64,000 nt of DNA from Ramlibacter agri (lineage in GTDB: Bacteria; Pseudomonadota; Gammaproteobacteria; Burkholderiales; Burkholderiaceae_C), in contig NZ_JABBFX010000001.1 of NCBI RefSeq assembly GCF_012927085.1, positions 682,001 to 746,000 on the forward strand. Direction: 5' to 3'. How positions within the stretch are numbered: the first letter of the stretch is position 1; each line of letters opens with the position of its first letter. The notes beneath the pieces were generated by a model. The model was not told where the DNA came from and searched no databases. It saw nothing but the letters and a program-made list of their open reading frames with translations. The position numbers and the translations under genes were made by a program. Positions 43,894-53,040 of this stretch are shown one piece after another.

Positions 43894-44274
43894 ATGCCCA
43901 CCAACCTGCGGGTCATCCACCATTCGGACTTCCTCCGGGCCCGTCCCGACGGGCAGGTGGACCTGGACATGGCGCAGCGCGCGCTGGCGGAGATCGCCCG
44001 CGCCGCCGACGGGCTGGGCGACTTCCACCTGCTGGTGGACATCCGCAACCTGAGCGGCAGCCTCACGCCGGCCGAACTCCACGAGCTGGCCGGATCGCTG
44101 CAGCCTTACGGCGAGACCTTCATGCGCAAGACGGCGGTGCTGTGCCCGCGCGAGCGCTTCGACCACGCCCGCTTCTTCGCGCTGCTGGCCGCCAGCCACG
44201 GCTTCACCCGCATCCGCGCCTTCCTGTCGTACGAGGACGCGATGGAGTGGGTGCTGTTGCCGCCCCGCGACTAG
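43894..44274 (+). CDS. small STAS/SpoIIAA-like hypothetical protein
   Basis: A 126-residue soluble protein. The pattern VDLDMAQRALAEIARAA, then FHLLVDIRNLSG, and a C-terminal RIRAFLSYEDAMEWVLL fits the STAS/SpoIIAA-like fold, in which the final helix often ends in an AL/AMxWL motif. No catalytic residues are evident. It lies alone between the Bug gene and the OPT transporter, on the same strand, 61 bases after the former. Function unknown; the fold assignment is moderate. Confidence 0.65.
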   Translation: MPTNLRVIHHSDFLRARPDGQVDLDMAQRALAEIARAADGLGDFHLLVDIRNLSGSLTPAELHELAGSLQPYGETFMRKTAVLCPRERFDHARFFALLAASHGFTRIRAFLSYEDAMEWVLLPPRD

Positions 44275-44325
44275 GCACGCAGCTCCGCATACCGCTGGCC
44301 GCTTCCCGCCCGCATACTCGCGGCG

Positions 44326-46038
44326 ATGAGCGTGCCCGCGCCCCGACTATGGGCCTGGCTGCCGCCCCAGGGCAGCCGGCGCTACCACCTGCTGCTTGCC
44401 GTCGTGGGCATGCTGGTGCTGGGTCCATTGGCTGGCGTGACCGCGGCCTACATGAACTTCTCGCTGGGCTTCTTCGTCGGCGGCCAGGTGCTCGCCGGCC
44501 TGCTCGGCTCCGTCGTCACCGTGGGCTACGGCGCGAGCGGCAAGCACGGCGCCAACTACATCCAGACGGCCGCGGCTTCGGTCGCCAGCATGAGCGGCAT
44601 GGCGGTGCTGGTGCAGGCCATGGCCTGGCTGGGCCTGCCGCAGCCGCCGGCGTGGCAGCTGGTGCTGTACCTCACCTGCGTGGGCATGTTCGGGGTCGGC
44701 GTGGGCATGCTCTACACGCCGGTGCTGGTGGACAACCTGCGGCTGGTCTACCCCTCGGGGCTCGCCGTGGCCAACATCCTGCGCGCGCTGACCGACCCGG
44801 CGCTGTTGCGGCGCTCGGTGCGCGCGCTGGGCGGCGGCGTCGCGACGGGCCTGGTCGCCGGGCTGGCGATCCCGCGCATCGCGGCGCTGGGCGCGATCGA
44901 GGCTTCCGCGTCCACCTTCGGCGCCGGCATGGTGATCGGCGCGCGCATCGGCGTCCCCGCATTGATCGGCGGGCTGTTGTCGGTCGCGCTCAAGCCCTGG
45001 TTCGTCGCGCTCGGCTGGCTGGTTCCCAGCGACCCGCCGCGCAAGGCGATGTTCCTGGTGGCGCTCGGCACCATCATGGGCGCGGCGATCGTCGATCTTG
45101 CGCTGATCTTCATGCGTGCCTTGCCCGGCGCCCGGCGCGCGGCCGCGGGGGAACAGGCCGCCTGGCAGCAGGTGCACGTGGGGCGGCTGCTGGCGTGGAT
45201 CGCCTTCTGGGGCGCCGGCATCGTCGCCGCGGGCCACGGGCTGCTCGGGCAGCCGGTGCTGTTCCTGGTGCTGGCGATCGTGCTGGTGTTCCTGTTCGCA
45301 TTGGTCAACGGCATCTCGGTGGGCATCAGCGACTCCAACCCGATCTCCTCGGCCTTCGTGGTGGCGGTGGTCGTGATGGCGGGACTGGGCCTGCGCGATC
45401 CGGGCGTGGGCCTGATGGCCGGCGCGGTGCTGCTGGTCTCGACCAGCGTGGCCTGCGACATGCAGCAGGACCGCTCCACCGGCTGGCGCCTGGGGACGCC
45501 GCGCGTGCTGCAGTTCCGCTACCAGGTGCTGGGCATCCTGGTCGGCGCGATCCTGGCCGTGGCCTTCGCGCGCCTCTTCATGGCGGCCTATCCCGTGCTG
45601 CTGCAGGACCAGACGGTGATGACCGCCGACCAGCAGCCGGCCGAATGGGGATCGGCCATGACGTACAAGTTCGTGGGCGTGCTGCGCAGCCTGACCGACG
45701 ACAAGCCCTGGCAGCGCACGGCCATCTATGCCGGCATCGCGGTGGGCCTGGCGATCGAGCTGCTGCGCAAGTGGATCAAGCCGCGGCACTTCCTGCTCGA
45801 TGCGGTGCTGCTGCCTTCGCCGTATGCGCTGTCCTTCGGCGGCTTCTTCAACCTCGCGCCCTCCGCGTGGCTGGCGGCGGGCGGCGTCACAGCGGACCTG
45901 CTGGCGCTGCGCACGCGCAAGAGCGAGGACCTGCCGGAGGATATGAGCGCGAATTCCTTGTTTGGCGGTGGCTTGATTGCGGGCGACGCATTGGCAGCCC
46001 TTGCGCTTGGAGTGGCAGGCCTGCTGGCGGTCTTGTAG
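44326..46038 (+). CDS. OPT-family transporter
   Basis: A 570-residue integral membrane protein of the oligopeptide transporter (OPT/YSL) family, with about 14 hydrophobic segments. Typical features are the AAYMNFSLGFFVGGQVLAG segment near the N-terminus, KHGANYIQTAAASVASMSG, LVYPSGLAVANILRAL and a late SFGGFFNLAPSAW segment. Members move peptides or metal chelates using the proton gradient; the substrate here is unknown. It converges on otsA, with a 30-base gap holding an imperfect hairpin (ggggttgc/gcgcacccc, 46042-46064). Confidence 0.9.
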   Translation: MSVPAPRLWAWLPPQGSRRYHLLLAVVGMLVLGPLAGVTAAYMNFSLGFFVGGQVLAGLLGSVVTVGYGASGKHGANYIQTAAASVASMSGMAVLVQAMAWLGLPQPPAWQLVLYLTCVGMFGVGVGMLYTPVLVDNLRLVYPSGLAVANILRALTDPALLRRSVRALGGGVATGLVAGLAIPRIAALGAIEASASTFGAGMVIGARIGVPALIGGLLSVALKPWFVALGWLVPSDPPRKAMFLVALGTIMGAAIVDLALIFMRALPGARRAAAGEQAAWQQVHVGRLLAWIAFWGAGIVAAGHGLLGQPVLFLVLAIVLVFLFALVNGISVGISDSNPISSAFVVAVVVMAGLGLRDPGVGLMAGAVLLVSTSVACDMQQDRSTGWRLGTPRVLQFRYQVLGILVGAILAVAFARLFMAAYPVLLQDQTVMTADQQPAEWGSAMTYKFVGVLRSLTDDKPWQRTAIYAGIAVGLAIELLRKWIKPRHFLLDAVLLPSPYALSFGGFFNLAPSAWLAAGGVTADLLALRTRKSEDLPEDMSANSLFGGGLIAGDALAALALGVAGLLAVL

Positions 46039-46068
46039 GCGGGGTTGCACGCCAGCGCACCCCAGCTT

Positions 46069-47472
46069 TCATAACCGCAGCCAGGAAGTCCCCTTCTCCT
46101 CCGCCTGCGCTTCCTGCAGCGCATTGAGGAAACTGTCGCACCACCAGTGCACGTCGTACTGGCGGATCGTCTTCATCATCGCCTGGTGGCGCAGCCGCCG
46201 TTCCTCCAGCGGCATCTGCAGCGCGAGCAGGATCGCCGCGGCCGTGCCCTCGGTGTCGTAGGGGTTCACCAGCAGCGCCTCGCGCAGCTGCTCCGCCGCG
46301 CCGGCAAAACGGGACAGCACCAGCACGCCCGGGTCTTCCTCGTCCTGCGCGGTGAGGTACTCCTTGGCGACCAGGTTCATGCCGTCACGCAAGGGCGTGA
46401 CCAGTGCGACCTGGCTCGCGCGGAACAGGCCCGGCAGGCGCGCGCGTGCCACCGTGCGGTGGATGTAGCGCACCGGCATCCAGTCCAGCTCGCCGAAGTT
46501 GCCATTGATGGAGCCGCACAGGCTCTCCAGTTCGTGCAGCAGGTCGCTGTAGGCCTCCACGTCCTCGCGGCTGGGCGACGCGATCTGGATCAGCGTGGCG
46601 CTGGAGCGCAGGTCCGGGTTCTTCTGCAGGAACTCGCGGAAGGCGCGCATGCGCTGCGGCAGGCCCTTGGAGTAGTCGAGCCGGTCCACGCCGACCAGCA
46701 GCCGGCGGCGCGAGTATTCGCGCTTCATGCGCTCGTACATCTCCATCGCCTCCGGCGCCTGCGTCAGTTGCGTGAACTCCTCGACGTCGATGCCGATCGG
46801 GAAGGCGCCCGCATGCACCGTGCGGCCGAAGGCGCGCCAGCGGCCGTCGCCCAGCGGCTGCGCGTGCGCTTCGCTCTCGACATAGCCCGCGAAGTGCGCC
46901 AGGTCGGCCTGGCTCTGGAAGCCGACCAGGTCGTACGCGAACAGCGCCCGGATCAACCAGTCGTGGCCCGGGATGGCCGCCACGATCAGCGGCGGCGGCA
47001 GCGGGATGTGCAGGAAGAAGCCGATGCGCTGCTGGCAACCCAGCGCGCGCAGTTCCGCGGCGAGCGGGATCAGGTGGTAGTCGTGGACCCAGATGACGTC
47101 GTCCGGCTGCAGCAGCGGCATCAGCTTGCGCGCGAACAGCTGGTTCACGCGCCGGTAGCCGGCGATGTAGCCGGCATCGAAATCCGCCAGGTCCAGCCGG
47201 TAGTGGAACACCGGCCACAACACGCCGTTGGAGTAGCCGAGGTAGAAATCATCGTGGTCGACCTGCGAGAGGTCCACGGTCGCGAGCTTCACGGGCCCGG
47301 CCTGCATGAAGTGCACGTCGTCGCCCTCGGTGGCGTCGACGATCTTGCCGCTCCAGCCGAACCAGAGGCCGCCGGTGCCGTTCAACACTTCCGCCAGCGC
47401 CACGGCCAGGCCGCCGGCCGCCGTCTTGCGCGGGTCCGCGATGCGATTGGAAACGACGACGAGGCGGCTCAA
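46069..47472 (-). CDS. otsA: alpha,alpha-trehalose-phosphate synthase
   Basis: OtsA joins UDP-glucose and glucose 6-phosphate to trehalose 6-phosphate (GT20 family). The 467-residue protein has [25 protein letters not shown] and [13 protein letters not shown], the core motifs. The start is a TTG at 47472: the encoded protein then begins (M)[11 protein letters not shown], as in E. coli OtsA, and the TTG overlaps the stop of the GH15 gene by four bases (TTGA). No ATG lies near. Translation is therefore probably coupled to the upstream gene. Third gene of the otsB-GH15-otsA unit, for osmoprotection or desiccation tolerance. Confidence 0.95.
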   Translation of the reverse strand: MSRLVVVSNRIADPRKTAAGGLAVALAEVLNGTGGLWFGWSGKIVDATEGDDVHFMQAGPVKLATVDLSQVDHDDFYLGYSNGVLWPVFHYRLDLADFDAGYIAGYRRVNQLFARKLMPLLQPDDVIWVHDYHLIPLAAELRALGCQQRIGFFLHIPLPPPLIVAAIPGHDWLIRALFAYDLVGFQSQADLAHFAGYVESEAHAQPLGDGRWRAFGRTVHAGAFPIGIDVEEFTQLTQAPEAMEMYERMKREYSRRRLLVGVDRLDYSKGLPQRMRAFREFLQKNPDLRSSATLIQIASPSREDVEAYSDLLHELESLCGSINGNFGELDWMPVRYIHRTVARARLPGLFRASQVALVTPLRDGMNLVAKEYLTAQDEEDPGVLVLSRFAGAAEQLREALLVNPYDTEGTAAAILLALQMPLEERRLRHQAMMKTIRQYDVHWWCDSFLNALQEAQAEEKGTSWLRL

Positions 47473-49268
47473 ATCACGGAGTCCCAGGATGCCGACAGGC
47501 GCACGGCGGCGTTGATGGTGCCGACCATCGAGTACGTCTGCGGGAAGTTGCCCCACATCTCGCCGGTGATCGGGTGGATGTCCTCCGACAGCATGCCCAG
47601 GTGGTTGCGATGCTTCAGCATCACTTCGAAGATCTCGCGCGCCTGCGCCTTGCGGCCGATGCGCGCGAGCGCGTCGATGCGCCAGAAGGTGCAGACGTTG
47701 AAGGAGGTCTCGGGCTTGCCGAAGTCGTCCGCCGCCTCGTAGCGGCGCATGAACGGGCCGTCGCACAGCGAGCGCTCCAGCGCATCGACGGTGGCGATGA
47801 AGCGGCTGTCGTTCGGGTCGATCATGTTCACTTCGGCCATCAGCAGCGCGCTGGCATCGAGGTCGCGGCCGCCGAAGCTTTCGGCAAAGGCCTGGCGCTC
47901 CTCGCTCCACGATTCCTTGAGGATGCGGTTGCGGATGGTGTCGGCGCGTTCGCGCCAGTAGCGGATGCGCTCCGGCAGGCCGAGCGAGGCGGCGACCTTC
48001 GCGAGCCGGTCGCAGGCCACCCAGGACATCAGCGCCGACGAGGTGTGGATACGCGAACGGGTGCGCAGCTCCCACATGCCCGCATCGGGCGAGTCGTAGA
48101 TCTTGAAGGCCTGTTCACCCACCGCTTCCAGGTGCACGAACTCCGCGCGGCCGGCGCGCCGCAGCAGGCGGTGGTCGTGGAAGGCCTGGGCTGCCGCCAG
48201 GATGATGTTGCCGTACACGTCGTGCTGGAAGTGCTCCTGCGCCTGGTTGCCCACGCGCACCGGGCCCATGCCGCGGTAGCCGGGCAGGTGCTCCAGGATG
48301 GCCTCCGGCAGCCTCTCCTCCTGCCCGATCCCATACAGCGGCTGCACGTGGCCGCCGCCGGAGCGGATGACGATGTTCATCAGCCAGCGCAGGTACTCCT
48401 CCATCGTCGCCACTTCGGAGATCGAATTCAATGCGCGCACCACGAAGAAGGCGTCGCGCAACCAGCAATAGCGGTAGTCCCAGTTGCGCCCGCTGCCCGG
48501 CGCCTCGGGGATGCTGGTGGTCATGGCGGCGACGATGGCGCCGGTGTCCTCGAACAGCGAGAGCTTCAGCGTGATGGCCGCGCGGATCACCGCGTCCTGC
48601 CATTCCAGCGGCAGCGCCAGCGCGCGCGACCACGAGCGCCAGTAGCTCACCGTCTCCTGCTCGAACAGGCGCGCCGTGTCCTCGATGCCGCTGGCCAGGG
48701 TCTCGTCCGGGCCCATGATGAAGTTCATGGGCCGGTCGACCACGAAGAAGGTGCGCGACAGGATGTAAGAGATCGGCGCGTCGGTGTTGACGCGCAGCGT
48801 GGCGCCCGGGCCGACATAGCGGATATGCGTGCTGCCCTGCGTCACCTGCGCCGGGAACTTGCCCCAGTCGAAGCGCGGCTGCAGCCACACGCGCATGCGT
48901 GGCGAGCCCTGCAGCACCTTCACGCGCCGCACCAGGGTCAAGGGCCGGAACATGCGGCCGCGGCTCCAGAAGCGCGGCGCGAAATCGGTGACCTCGATGC
49001 CCTGGCCGCGGCGGTCGTACAGGCGCGTGCGCAGCACCGCGGTGTTGGGCTCGTACTCCTGCTCGCTGCGCTCGAAGTCCTCCAGCTCGAAGCCCCAGTC
49101 GGCGCCGTTCTCGCTGGGATCGAGCAGCGCGTTGAACACCGGGTCGCCGTCGAAGCGCGGCAGGCAGCACCAAACGATGCGGGCCTGGCGATCGACCAGC
49201 GCGCTGAAGGCGCAATTGCCGATCATGCCCACTTGCAGCGAAGGCGGGGCGATTGTTCTTGCGTTCAT
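47469..49268 (-). CDS. glycoside hydrolase family 15 protein (trehalase/glucoamylase-like)
   Basis: A 599-residue GH15 enzyme with an N-terminal beta-sandwich (about 1-220) and an (alpha/alpha)6 barrel (about 230-599). The family signature GSGRNWDYRYCWLRDAFF lies near residue 260; MWELRTRSRIHTSSALMSW and the late HLGMLSEDIHPITGEMWGNFPQT hold the catalytic-acid/base region. No signal peptide, so cytosolic. Sitting between otsB and otsA with ATGA/TTGA overlaps, it may be a trehalase of the GH15 type or an oligoglucan hydrolase. Sequence alone does not settle this. Confidence 0.92.
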   Translation of the reverse strand: MNARTIAPPSLQVGMIGNCAFSALVDRQARIVWCCLPRFDGDPVFNALLDPSENGADWGFELEDFERSEQEYEPNTAVLRTRLYDRRGQGIEVTDFAPRFWSRGRMFRPLTLVRRVKVLQGSPRMRVWLQPRFDWGKFPAQVTQGSTHIRYVGPGATLRVNTDAPISYILSRTFFVVDRPMNFIMGPDETLASGIEDTARLFEQETVSYWRSWSRALALPLEWQDAVIRAAITLKLSLFEDTGAIVAAMTTSIPEAPGSGRNWDYRYCWLRDAFFVVRALNSISEVATMEEYLRWLMNIVIRSGGGHVQPLYGIGQEERLPEAILEHLPGYRGMGPVRVGNQAQEHFQHDVYGNIILAAAQAFHDHRLLRRAGRAEFVHLEAVGEQAFKIYDSPDAGMWELRTRSRIHTSSALMSWVACDRLAKVAASLGLPERIRYWRERADTIRNRILKESWSEERQAFAESFGGRDLDASALLMAEVNMIDPNDSRFIATVDALERSLCDGPFMRRYEAADDFGKPETSFNVCTFWRIDALARIGRKAQAREIFEVMLKHRNHLGMLSEDIHPITGEMWGNFPQTYSMVGTINAAVRLSASWDSVI

Positions 49269-50005
49269 GATGTTCTCGTCATGCGGGCGGCGACGGCCGC
49301 CTCCATTTCGCGGCGCAGGGCCGCGGGGTCGGCGAGGCGGTGCCAGGCGACGGTGGCGCCTTCGCCCACCTTGATGCCCATGCCGCCCAGCCGCTGAACG
49401 GTGGAGAAGCCGACTTCGTCGGTCCGGTCGTCGCCGATGAACACCGGCGTGCGGCCCGCGAAGGGCGGCTCCTGCAGGAAGTCCTCGATCGCGCGGCCCT
49501 TGCTGGCGCCGCCGGGCTTGGCCTCGACGACCATCTTGCCGCGCAGCAAGGTGAGGCCGGGCGAATCGGCGACGGCCTCCTGCATGGCGTGCAGGCACTC
49601 TTCCTCGAGCTCCGGCACCTGGCGATAGTGCAGCGCCACCGAACCGCGTTTGTGTTCGACCAGCAGGCCGGGGTGCTGCGATGCGAGCCGATGCGCCGCG
49701 GCCTCGACGTTGTCCAGCGGATGCGTGGCCTGCAGGATCACTTCGCCGATCGCGGTGCGGCGCTCGGCCCCGTGCACGCCGGCGACAGCCAGCCGCAGCG
49801 GCGACAGGAAGTCGTCGATCTGGGCGATGGGCCGCCCGGAGATCACGGCCACGGCGCCGCGCAGGTACTCGTGCAGCTCACGCAGGGACACGATGAGCGG
49901 CTCCGGGACATGCACGGCATGCGGCTGGGGTGCGAGGTCGACCACGGTTCCGTCGAAATCGAGGAACAGGGCGCAGGTGGGATGGAGGATCTCCGCGAGC
50001 GTCAT
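49265..50005 (-). CDS. otsB: trehalose-6-phosphate phosphatase
   Basis: OtsB removes phosphate from trehalose 6-phosphate. The 246-residue HAD phosphatase has LFLDFDGTVVDL (nucleophile Asp16, Asp18), VAVISGRP (motif II region), GGASKGRAIEDFL with the conserved Lys, and FIGDDRTDEVGF (motif IV). First gene of the otsB-GH15-otsA operon; its stop overlaps the GH15 start by four bases. Upstream lies a 119-base divergent region shared with the crotonase gene. Confidence 0.95.
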   Translation of the reverse strand: MTLAEILHPTCALFLDFDGTVVDLAPQPHAVHVPEPLIVSLRELHEYLRGAVAVISGRPIAQIDDFLSPLRLAVAGVHGAERRTAIGEVILQATHPLDNVEAAAHRLASQHPGLLVEHKRGSVALHYRQVPELEEECLHAMQEAVADSPGLTLLRGKMVVEAKPGGASKGRAIEDFLQEPPFAGRTPVFIGDDRTDEVGFSTVQRLGGMGIKVGEGATVAWHRLADPAALRREMEAAVAARMTRTS

Positions 50006-50124
50006 GCGATGTCACCCTAGCAAAGGCCCGCCGCGGTCGCCAGACGTCCCGACCGCCGGCCGGCGTAGGAAGGCGCCTACACGGCGACGGGTAAAAAGCG
50101 CGTTACGTGCCCCTACACTTGCTC

Positions 50125-50919
50125 ATGGACTACAACCGCTACCAGACGCTCCGGATCAGCCGCCGCGGCCCGAACGACAGCGTGCTCGACATCCAGATGA
50201 AGGCCGCCAACGGCAAGCTGCCGACGGCCGGGCACGAAGGGCACCGCGAGCTGGCGGAGATCTGGCGCGACCTCAACGCCGACGACAGCGTGCGCTGCGC
50301 CGTGCTGCGCGGCGAGGGCCAGGGCTTTTCCGGTGGCGGCGACCTGGGCCTGGTGCAGGACATGGCCAACGACTTCGAGACGCGCAGCCGCGTGTGGAAG
50401 GAAGCGCGCGACCTCGTCTACAACGTGGTCAACTGCGACAAGCCCATCGTCAGCGCGCTGCACGGCCCGGCCGTGGGCGCGGGCCTCGTGGCCGGTCTGC
50501 TGGCCGACATCTCGGTGGCCGCGCGCGACGCGCGCATCGTCGACGGCCACACCCGCCTGGGCGTGGCGGCGGGCGACCACGCGGCCATCGTGTGGCCGCT
50601 GCTGTGCGGCATGGCCAAGGCCAAGTACTACCTGCTGCTGTGCGAACCGGTCACGGGCGAAGAGGCCGAGCGCATCGGCCTGGTGTCGCTCGCCGTCGAT
50701 GGCGAGCAGTTGCTGCCCAAGGCCTACGAGATCGCCGACCGGCTGGCGCAGGGCAGCCAGAGCGCGATCAAGTGGACCAAGTATTCGCTGAACAACTGGC
50801 TGCGGCAGGCCGGGCCGAACTTCGACACTTCGCTGGCGCTGGAGTTCATGGGCTTCGGCGGCCCGGACGTGAAGGAAGGCATCGCGTCGCTGCGCGAACG
50901 GCGCGTGCCGAAGTTCTAG
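50125..50919 (+). CDS. crotonase-superfamily protein (enoyl-CoA hydratase/isomerase-like)
   Basis: A 264-residue crotonase-fold protein. The oxyanion-hole residues are in [11 protein letters not shown] and [21 protein letters not shown], with the C-terminal [12 protein letters not shown] region. The two glutamates of classical enoyl-CoA hydratase appear to be replaced: the first falls at His142 (GHTRLG) and the second at Tyr168 (AKAKYY). An ordinary hydratase reaction is therefore doubtful; isomerase, hydrolase or decarboxylase-type chemistry on an acyl-CoA is possible. The ATG at 50125 is used; a TACACT hexamer five bases upstream may be a -10 box. Divergent from otsB. Confidence 0.88.
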   Translation: MDYNRYQTLRISRRGPNDSVLDIQMKAANGKLPTAGHEGHRELAEIWRDLNADDSVRCAVLRGEGQGFSGGGDLGLVQDMANDFETRSRVWKEARDLVYNVVNCDKPIVSALHGPAVGAGLVAGLLADISVAARDARIVDGHTRLGVAAGDHAAIVWPLLCGMAKAKYYLLLCEPVTGEEAERIGLVSLAVDGEQLLPKAYEIADRLAQGSQSAIKWTKYSLNNWLRQAGPNFDTSLALEFMGFGGPDVKEGIASLRERRVPKF

Positions 50920-50941
50920 AACCAAACGCATAATCGAGCCC

Positions 50942-51301
50942 ATGCTCCCCCGCCGCCTGCTGCCCTTGCTCGCCCGCCTCGTGCTGGCGTGGTTCGCGCT
51001 GCACGTCGGTATCGGGGTGGCGGCGCCGGTGCTGCATCCGCAGGCTTCGCTCGAGGCCATCTGCACCGGCGGCGTGATGAAGCTGCTGCCCGGCAGCGGC
51101 GACGACGCTGCGGGCGTCAAGCTCGCTTCCATCGACTGCCCGCTGTGCAGCCCGGCCATCGCGCCGCCGCCGGTGATCGCGCTGCCCAGCCTGCCGCCGG
51201 CCGGCCCCATGCCCTTGCTGGTGCAGGAAGTCGCGACGGTAGCGCCCGCCGCGCTGGCCCCGCCGCCGGCACGCGGGCCCCCCGCCAGCATCCAAGCCTG
51301 A
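50942..51301 (+). CDS. DUF2946-like small membrane/exported protein
   Basis: A 119-residue protein with an N-terminal hydrophobic segment (about residues 8-30) and a Cys-containing middle (AICTGGVMKLLP; IDCPLCSPA), followed by a Pro/Ala-rich tail. This resembles DUF2946 proteins, often found near copper genes. Possible metal ligands are the Cys residues and the Met. It heads a set with the YcnI-like and PCuAC-like genes. A CATAAT hexamer (50929-50934) lies seven bases before the ATG. Confidence 0.7.
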   Translation: MLPRRLLPLLARLVLAWFALHVGIGVAAPVLHPQASLEAICTGGVMKLLPGSGDDAAGVKLASIDCPLCSPAIAPPPVIALPSLPPAGPMPLLVQEVATVAPAALAPPPARGPPASIQA

Positions 51302-51371
51302 ACCTGGGCCGGCGCGAGCCGGCGTGTTCCCTTCCGGACGGCGTGCTGCCGTCCCTGCCTGGATGCCTCTC

Positions 51372-51875
51372 ATGAATCGTTTCGCTCCCCTCGCCAGCCT
51401 GCTGGCGCTCCTCGGCGCCGCTGCCAGTGCCCACGTCACCCTCGAATACCCCGCGGCGCCCGCCGACAGCGGCTACAAGGCCAGCTTCAAGGTCGGCCAC
51501 GGCTGCGGCGAGTTCGCCACGCGCCAGCTGGTGGTCGATGTCCCCGCCGGCGTGAAGGGAGTGCATCCCATGCCCAAGGCGGGCTGGGCGCTCGCGGTGG
51601 ACTCCGCCGGCGGCGAAGTCTCGCGCGTCACCTGGACCGCGAAGACGCGCGACGACATGCTGGCCAGCGCCTTCTACGACGAGTTCGTGCTGGTCGCGCG
51701 CCTGCCTTCGCAGGCCGGCACGCTCTACTGGCCGGTGCGCCAGGTCTGCGAGACCGGCCGCGCCGATTGGGTCGAAGTGCCGCGCCCGGGCCAATCCCTG
51801 CACGAGCTGAAGAGCCCCGCGGCCGCACTGGAAGTGCTGCCCGGCGCCGGCGACGAACACGGCCACATGCACTGA
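51372..51875 (+). CDS. YcnI/DUF1775 copper-binding protein
   Basis: A 167-residue secreted protein of the YcnI/DUF1775 family. The signal peptide is predicted to end at Ala20, making His21 (HVTLEYP) the new N-terminus; in B. subtilis YcnI such a histidine forms part of the copper site. The DUF1775 body shows the YKASFKVGHGCGEFATRQLVVDVP pattern and the late LYWPVRQVCETG segment; the tail is His-rich (DEHGHMH), a second possible copper site. An ATG nine bases upstream is in frame. Likely a periplasmic copper chaperone acting with the next gene. Confidence 0.88.
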   Translation: MNRFAPLASLLALLGAAASAHVTLEYPAAPADSGYKASFKVGHGCGEFATRQLVVDVPAGVKGVHPMPKAGWALAVDSAGGEVSRVTWTAKTRDDMLASAFYDEFVLVARLPSQAGTLYWPVRQVCETGRADWVEVPRPGQSLHELKSPAAALEVLPGAGDEHGHMH

Positions 51876-51892
51876 ACGCGAGGAAGAAATCC

Positions 51893-52348
51893 ATGAACCG
51901 ACTGCTTGCCAGCTTCGCCTTTGCCGCCGTGGCGATCACTGCCCAGGCGCAGGCCCCGGCGCCCGTTGCCATCGACGATGGCTGGGCCCGTGCCGTGATG
52001 CAGGGCCAGAGTTCCAGCGCCGCCTACATGCGCCTCACTGCGCGCGAGCCGCTCACCCTGGTGGGCGCCAGCTCGCCGGCCGCGGGCATCGTCGAACTGC
52101 ACGAGATGAAGCTCGAGGGCGACGTGATGCGCATGCACCCGGTCAACGGCCTGCCGCTCGCGCCGGGCCAGGCCGTGGAGCTCAAGCCCGGCGGCTACCA
52201 CTTCATGCTGATGGACCTGAAGGCGCAGTTCAAGCCCGACCTGCGCGTGCCGCTGACGCTGCGCTTCCGCGATGCCAAGGGCGCCGAGCGCACCACCACG
52301 GTGTCGCTGCCGGTGGCGATGGCCGCGCCGATGATGCACAAGCACTGA
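51893..52348 (+). CDS. PCuAC-type periplasmic copper chaperone
   Basis: A 151-residue PCuAC protein, which binds Cu(I) and delivers it for cytochrome oxidase assembly. A signal peptide ends near AQAQA (residue 20). The copper motif H-x10-M-x21-H-x-M is fully present: His70, Met81, His103 and Met105. The C-terminus is Met/His-rich (APMMHKH). GAGGAA precedes the ATG. It follows the YcnI-like gene by 17 bases, so they form an operon. The membrane partner (for example Sco) is not in the window. Confidence 0.92.
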   Translation: MNRLLASFAFAAVAITAQAQAPAPVAIDDGWARAVMQGQSSSAAYMRLTAREPLTLVGASSPAAGIVELHEMKLEGDVMRMHPVNGLPLAPGQAVELKPGGYHFMLMDLKAQFKPDLRVPLTLRFRDAKGAERTTTVSLPVAMAAPMMHKH

Positions 52349-52410
52349 ACTTCCCGGCCCCGCCGGGCTGGGGTAAGCTGCCCCCATCACCATCCACGAG
52401 GAGATGCGCC

Positions 52411-53040
52411 ATGGCGGACGACCCCAGCAGCGGCGCCTTCGGTTTCGGCAAGTTCGTGCCGGGCTTCGACTTCCTGCAGAACCTGGCCAAGGGCGCCTCG
52501 CAAGCGGTGCCGCAGATGCCCAACCTCTCCAGCTGGGTCGCGCCGACGCTGAACGTCGAGGAACTGGAGAAACGCATCTCCGAGCTGCGCGCCGTGCACT
52601 TCTGGCTGGACCAGAACAGCAAGGCGCTCGCCGCCACCATCCAGGCGCTGGAAGTGCAGAAGATGACGCTGGCCACCTTGAAGGGCATGAACTTCAGCAT
52701 GGGTGAACTGGCTGAAGCGCTGAAGCTGAAGCCGCTCGAGCCGCTGAAGCAGACGCCGCCGCCGGAGGCCGCGAAGCCCGCGCGAGCCAGGCCCGAGCCC
52801 GAGCCCAAGGTGAAAGCCGCCAAAGGCAACGGCAGCGCCGGCGCCGCGCCGGTCGATCCGCTGCAGTGGTGGGGCGCGCTCACGCAGCAGTTCCAGGAGA
52901 TCGCGGCCAATGCGATGAAGGACGTGGCCGCCGCCACCGAAAGCACGCGCAAGGAAGCGAAGGCCGCACCGGCCGCGAAGGCTGCGGCGAAGAAGGCTCC
53001 GGCGCGCCGCCCCCCCGCGCGCAAGTCCGCGAGCGCATGA
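52411..53040 (+). CDS. phaM: PhaM-type polyhydroxyalkanoate granule protein
   Basis: A 209-residue protein of the PhaM family. In Cupriavidus PhaM activates PHA synthase and tethers granules to DNA. The N-terminal part has the family-specific FVPGFDFLQNLAKGA and NVEELEKRISELRAVHFWLDQN (about residues 15-75), then MKLKPLE-type helices. The C-terminus (about 175-209) is Lys/Ala/Pro-rich, a histone-like DNA-binding tail. GAGGAG precedes the ATG. Its stop overlaps the FIST gene by four bases, so the two are coupled. No phaC is in the window. Confidence 0.9.
   Translation: MADDPSSGAFGFGKFVPGFDFLQNLAKGASQAVPQMPNLSSWVAPTLNVEELEKRISELRAVHFWLDQNSKALAATIQALEVQKMTLATLKGMNFSMGELAEALKLKPLEPLKQTPPPEAAKPARARPEPEPKVKAAKGNGSAGAAPVDPLQWWGALTQQFQEIAANAMKDVAAATESTRKEAKAAPAAKAAAKKAPARRPPARKSASA

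Noticed and set aside
41649..44066. Minus-strand open frame of about 805 codons over the FAH and Bug genes
   Set aside because: It crosses two recognised genes and the hairpin repeat in the antisense direction and shows no family motif.
46042..46064. Intrinsic terminator between the OPT gene and otsA
   Set aside because: The hairpin is imperfect and lacks a proper T run, so it is only mentioned with the OPT gene.
50125..50919. Naming the gene as a true enoyl-CoA hydratase of beta-oxidation
   Set aside because: Both expected catalytic glutamates appear to be replaced, and no beta-oxidation genes are adjacent.
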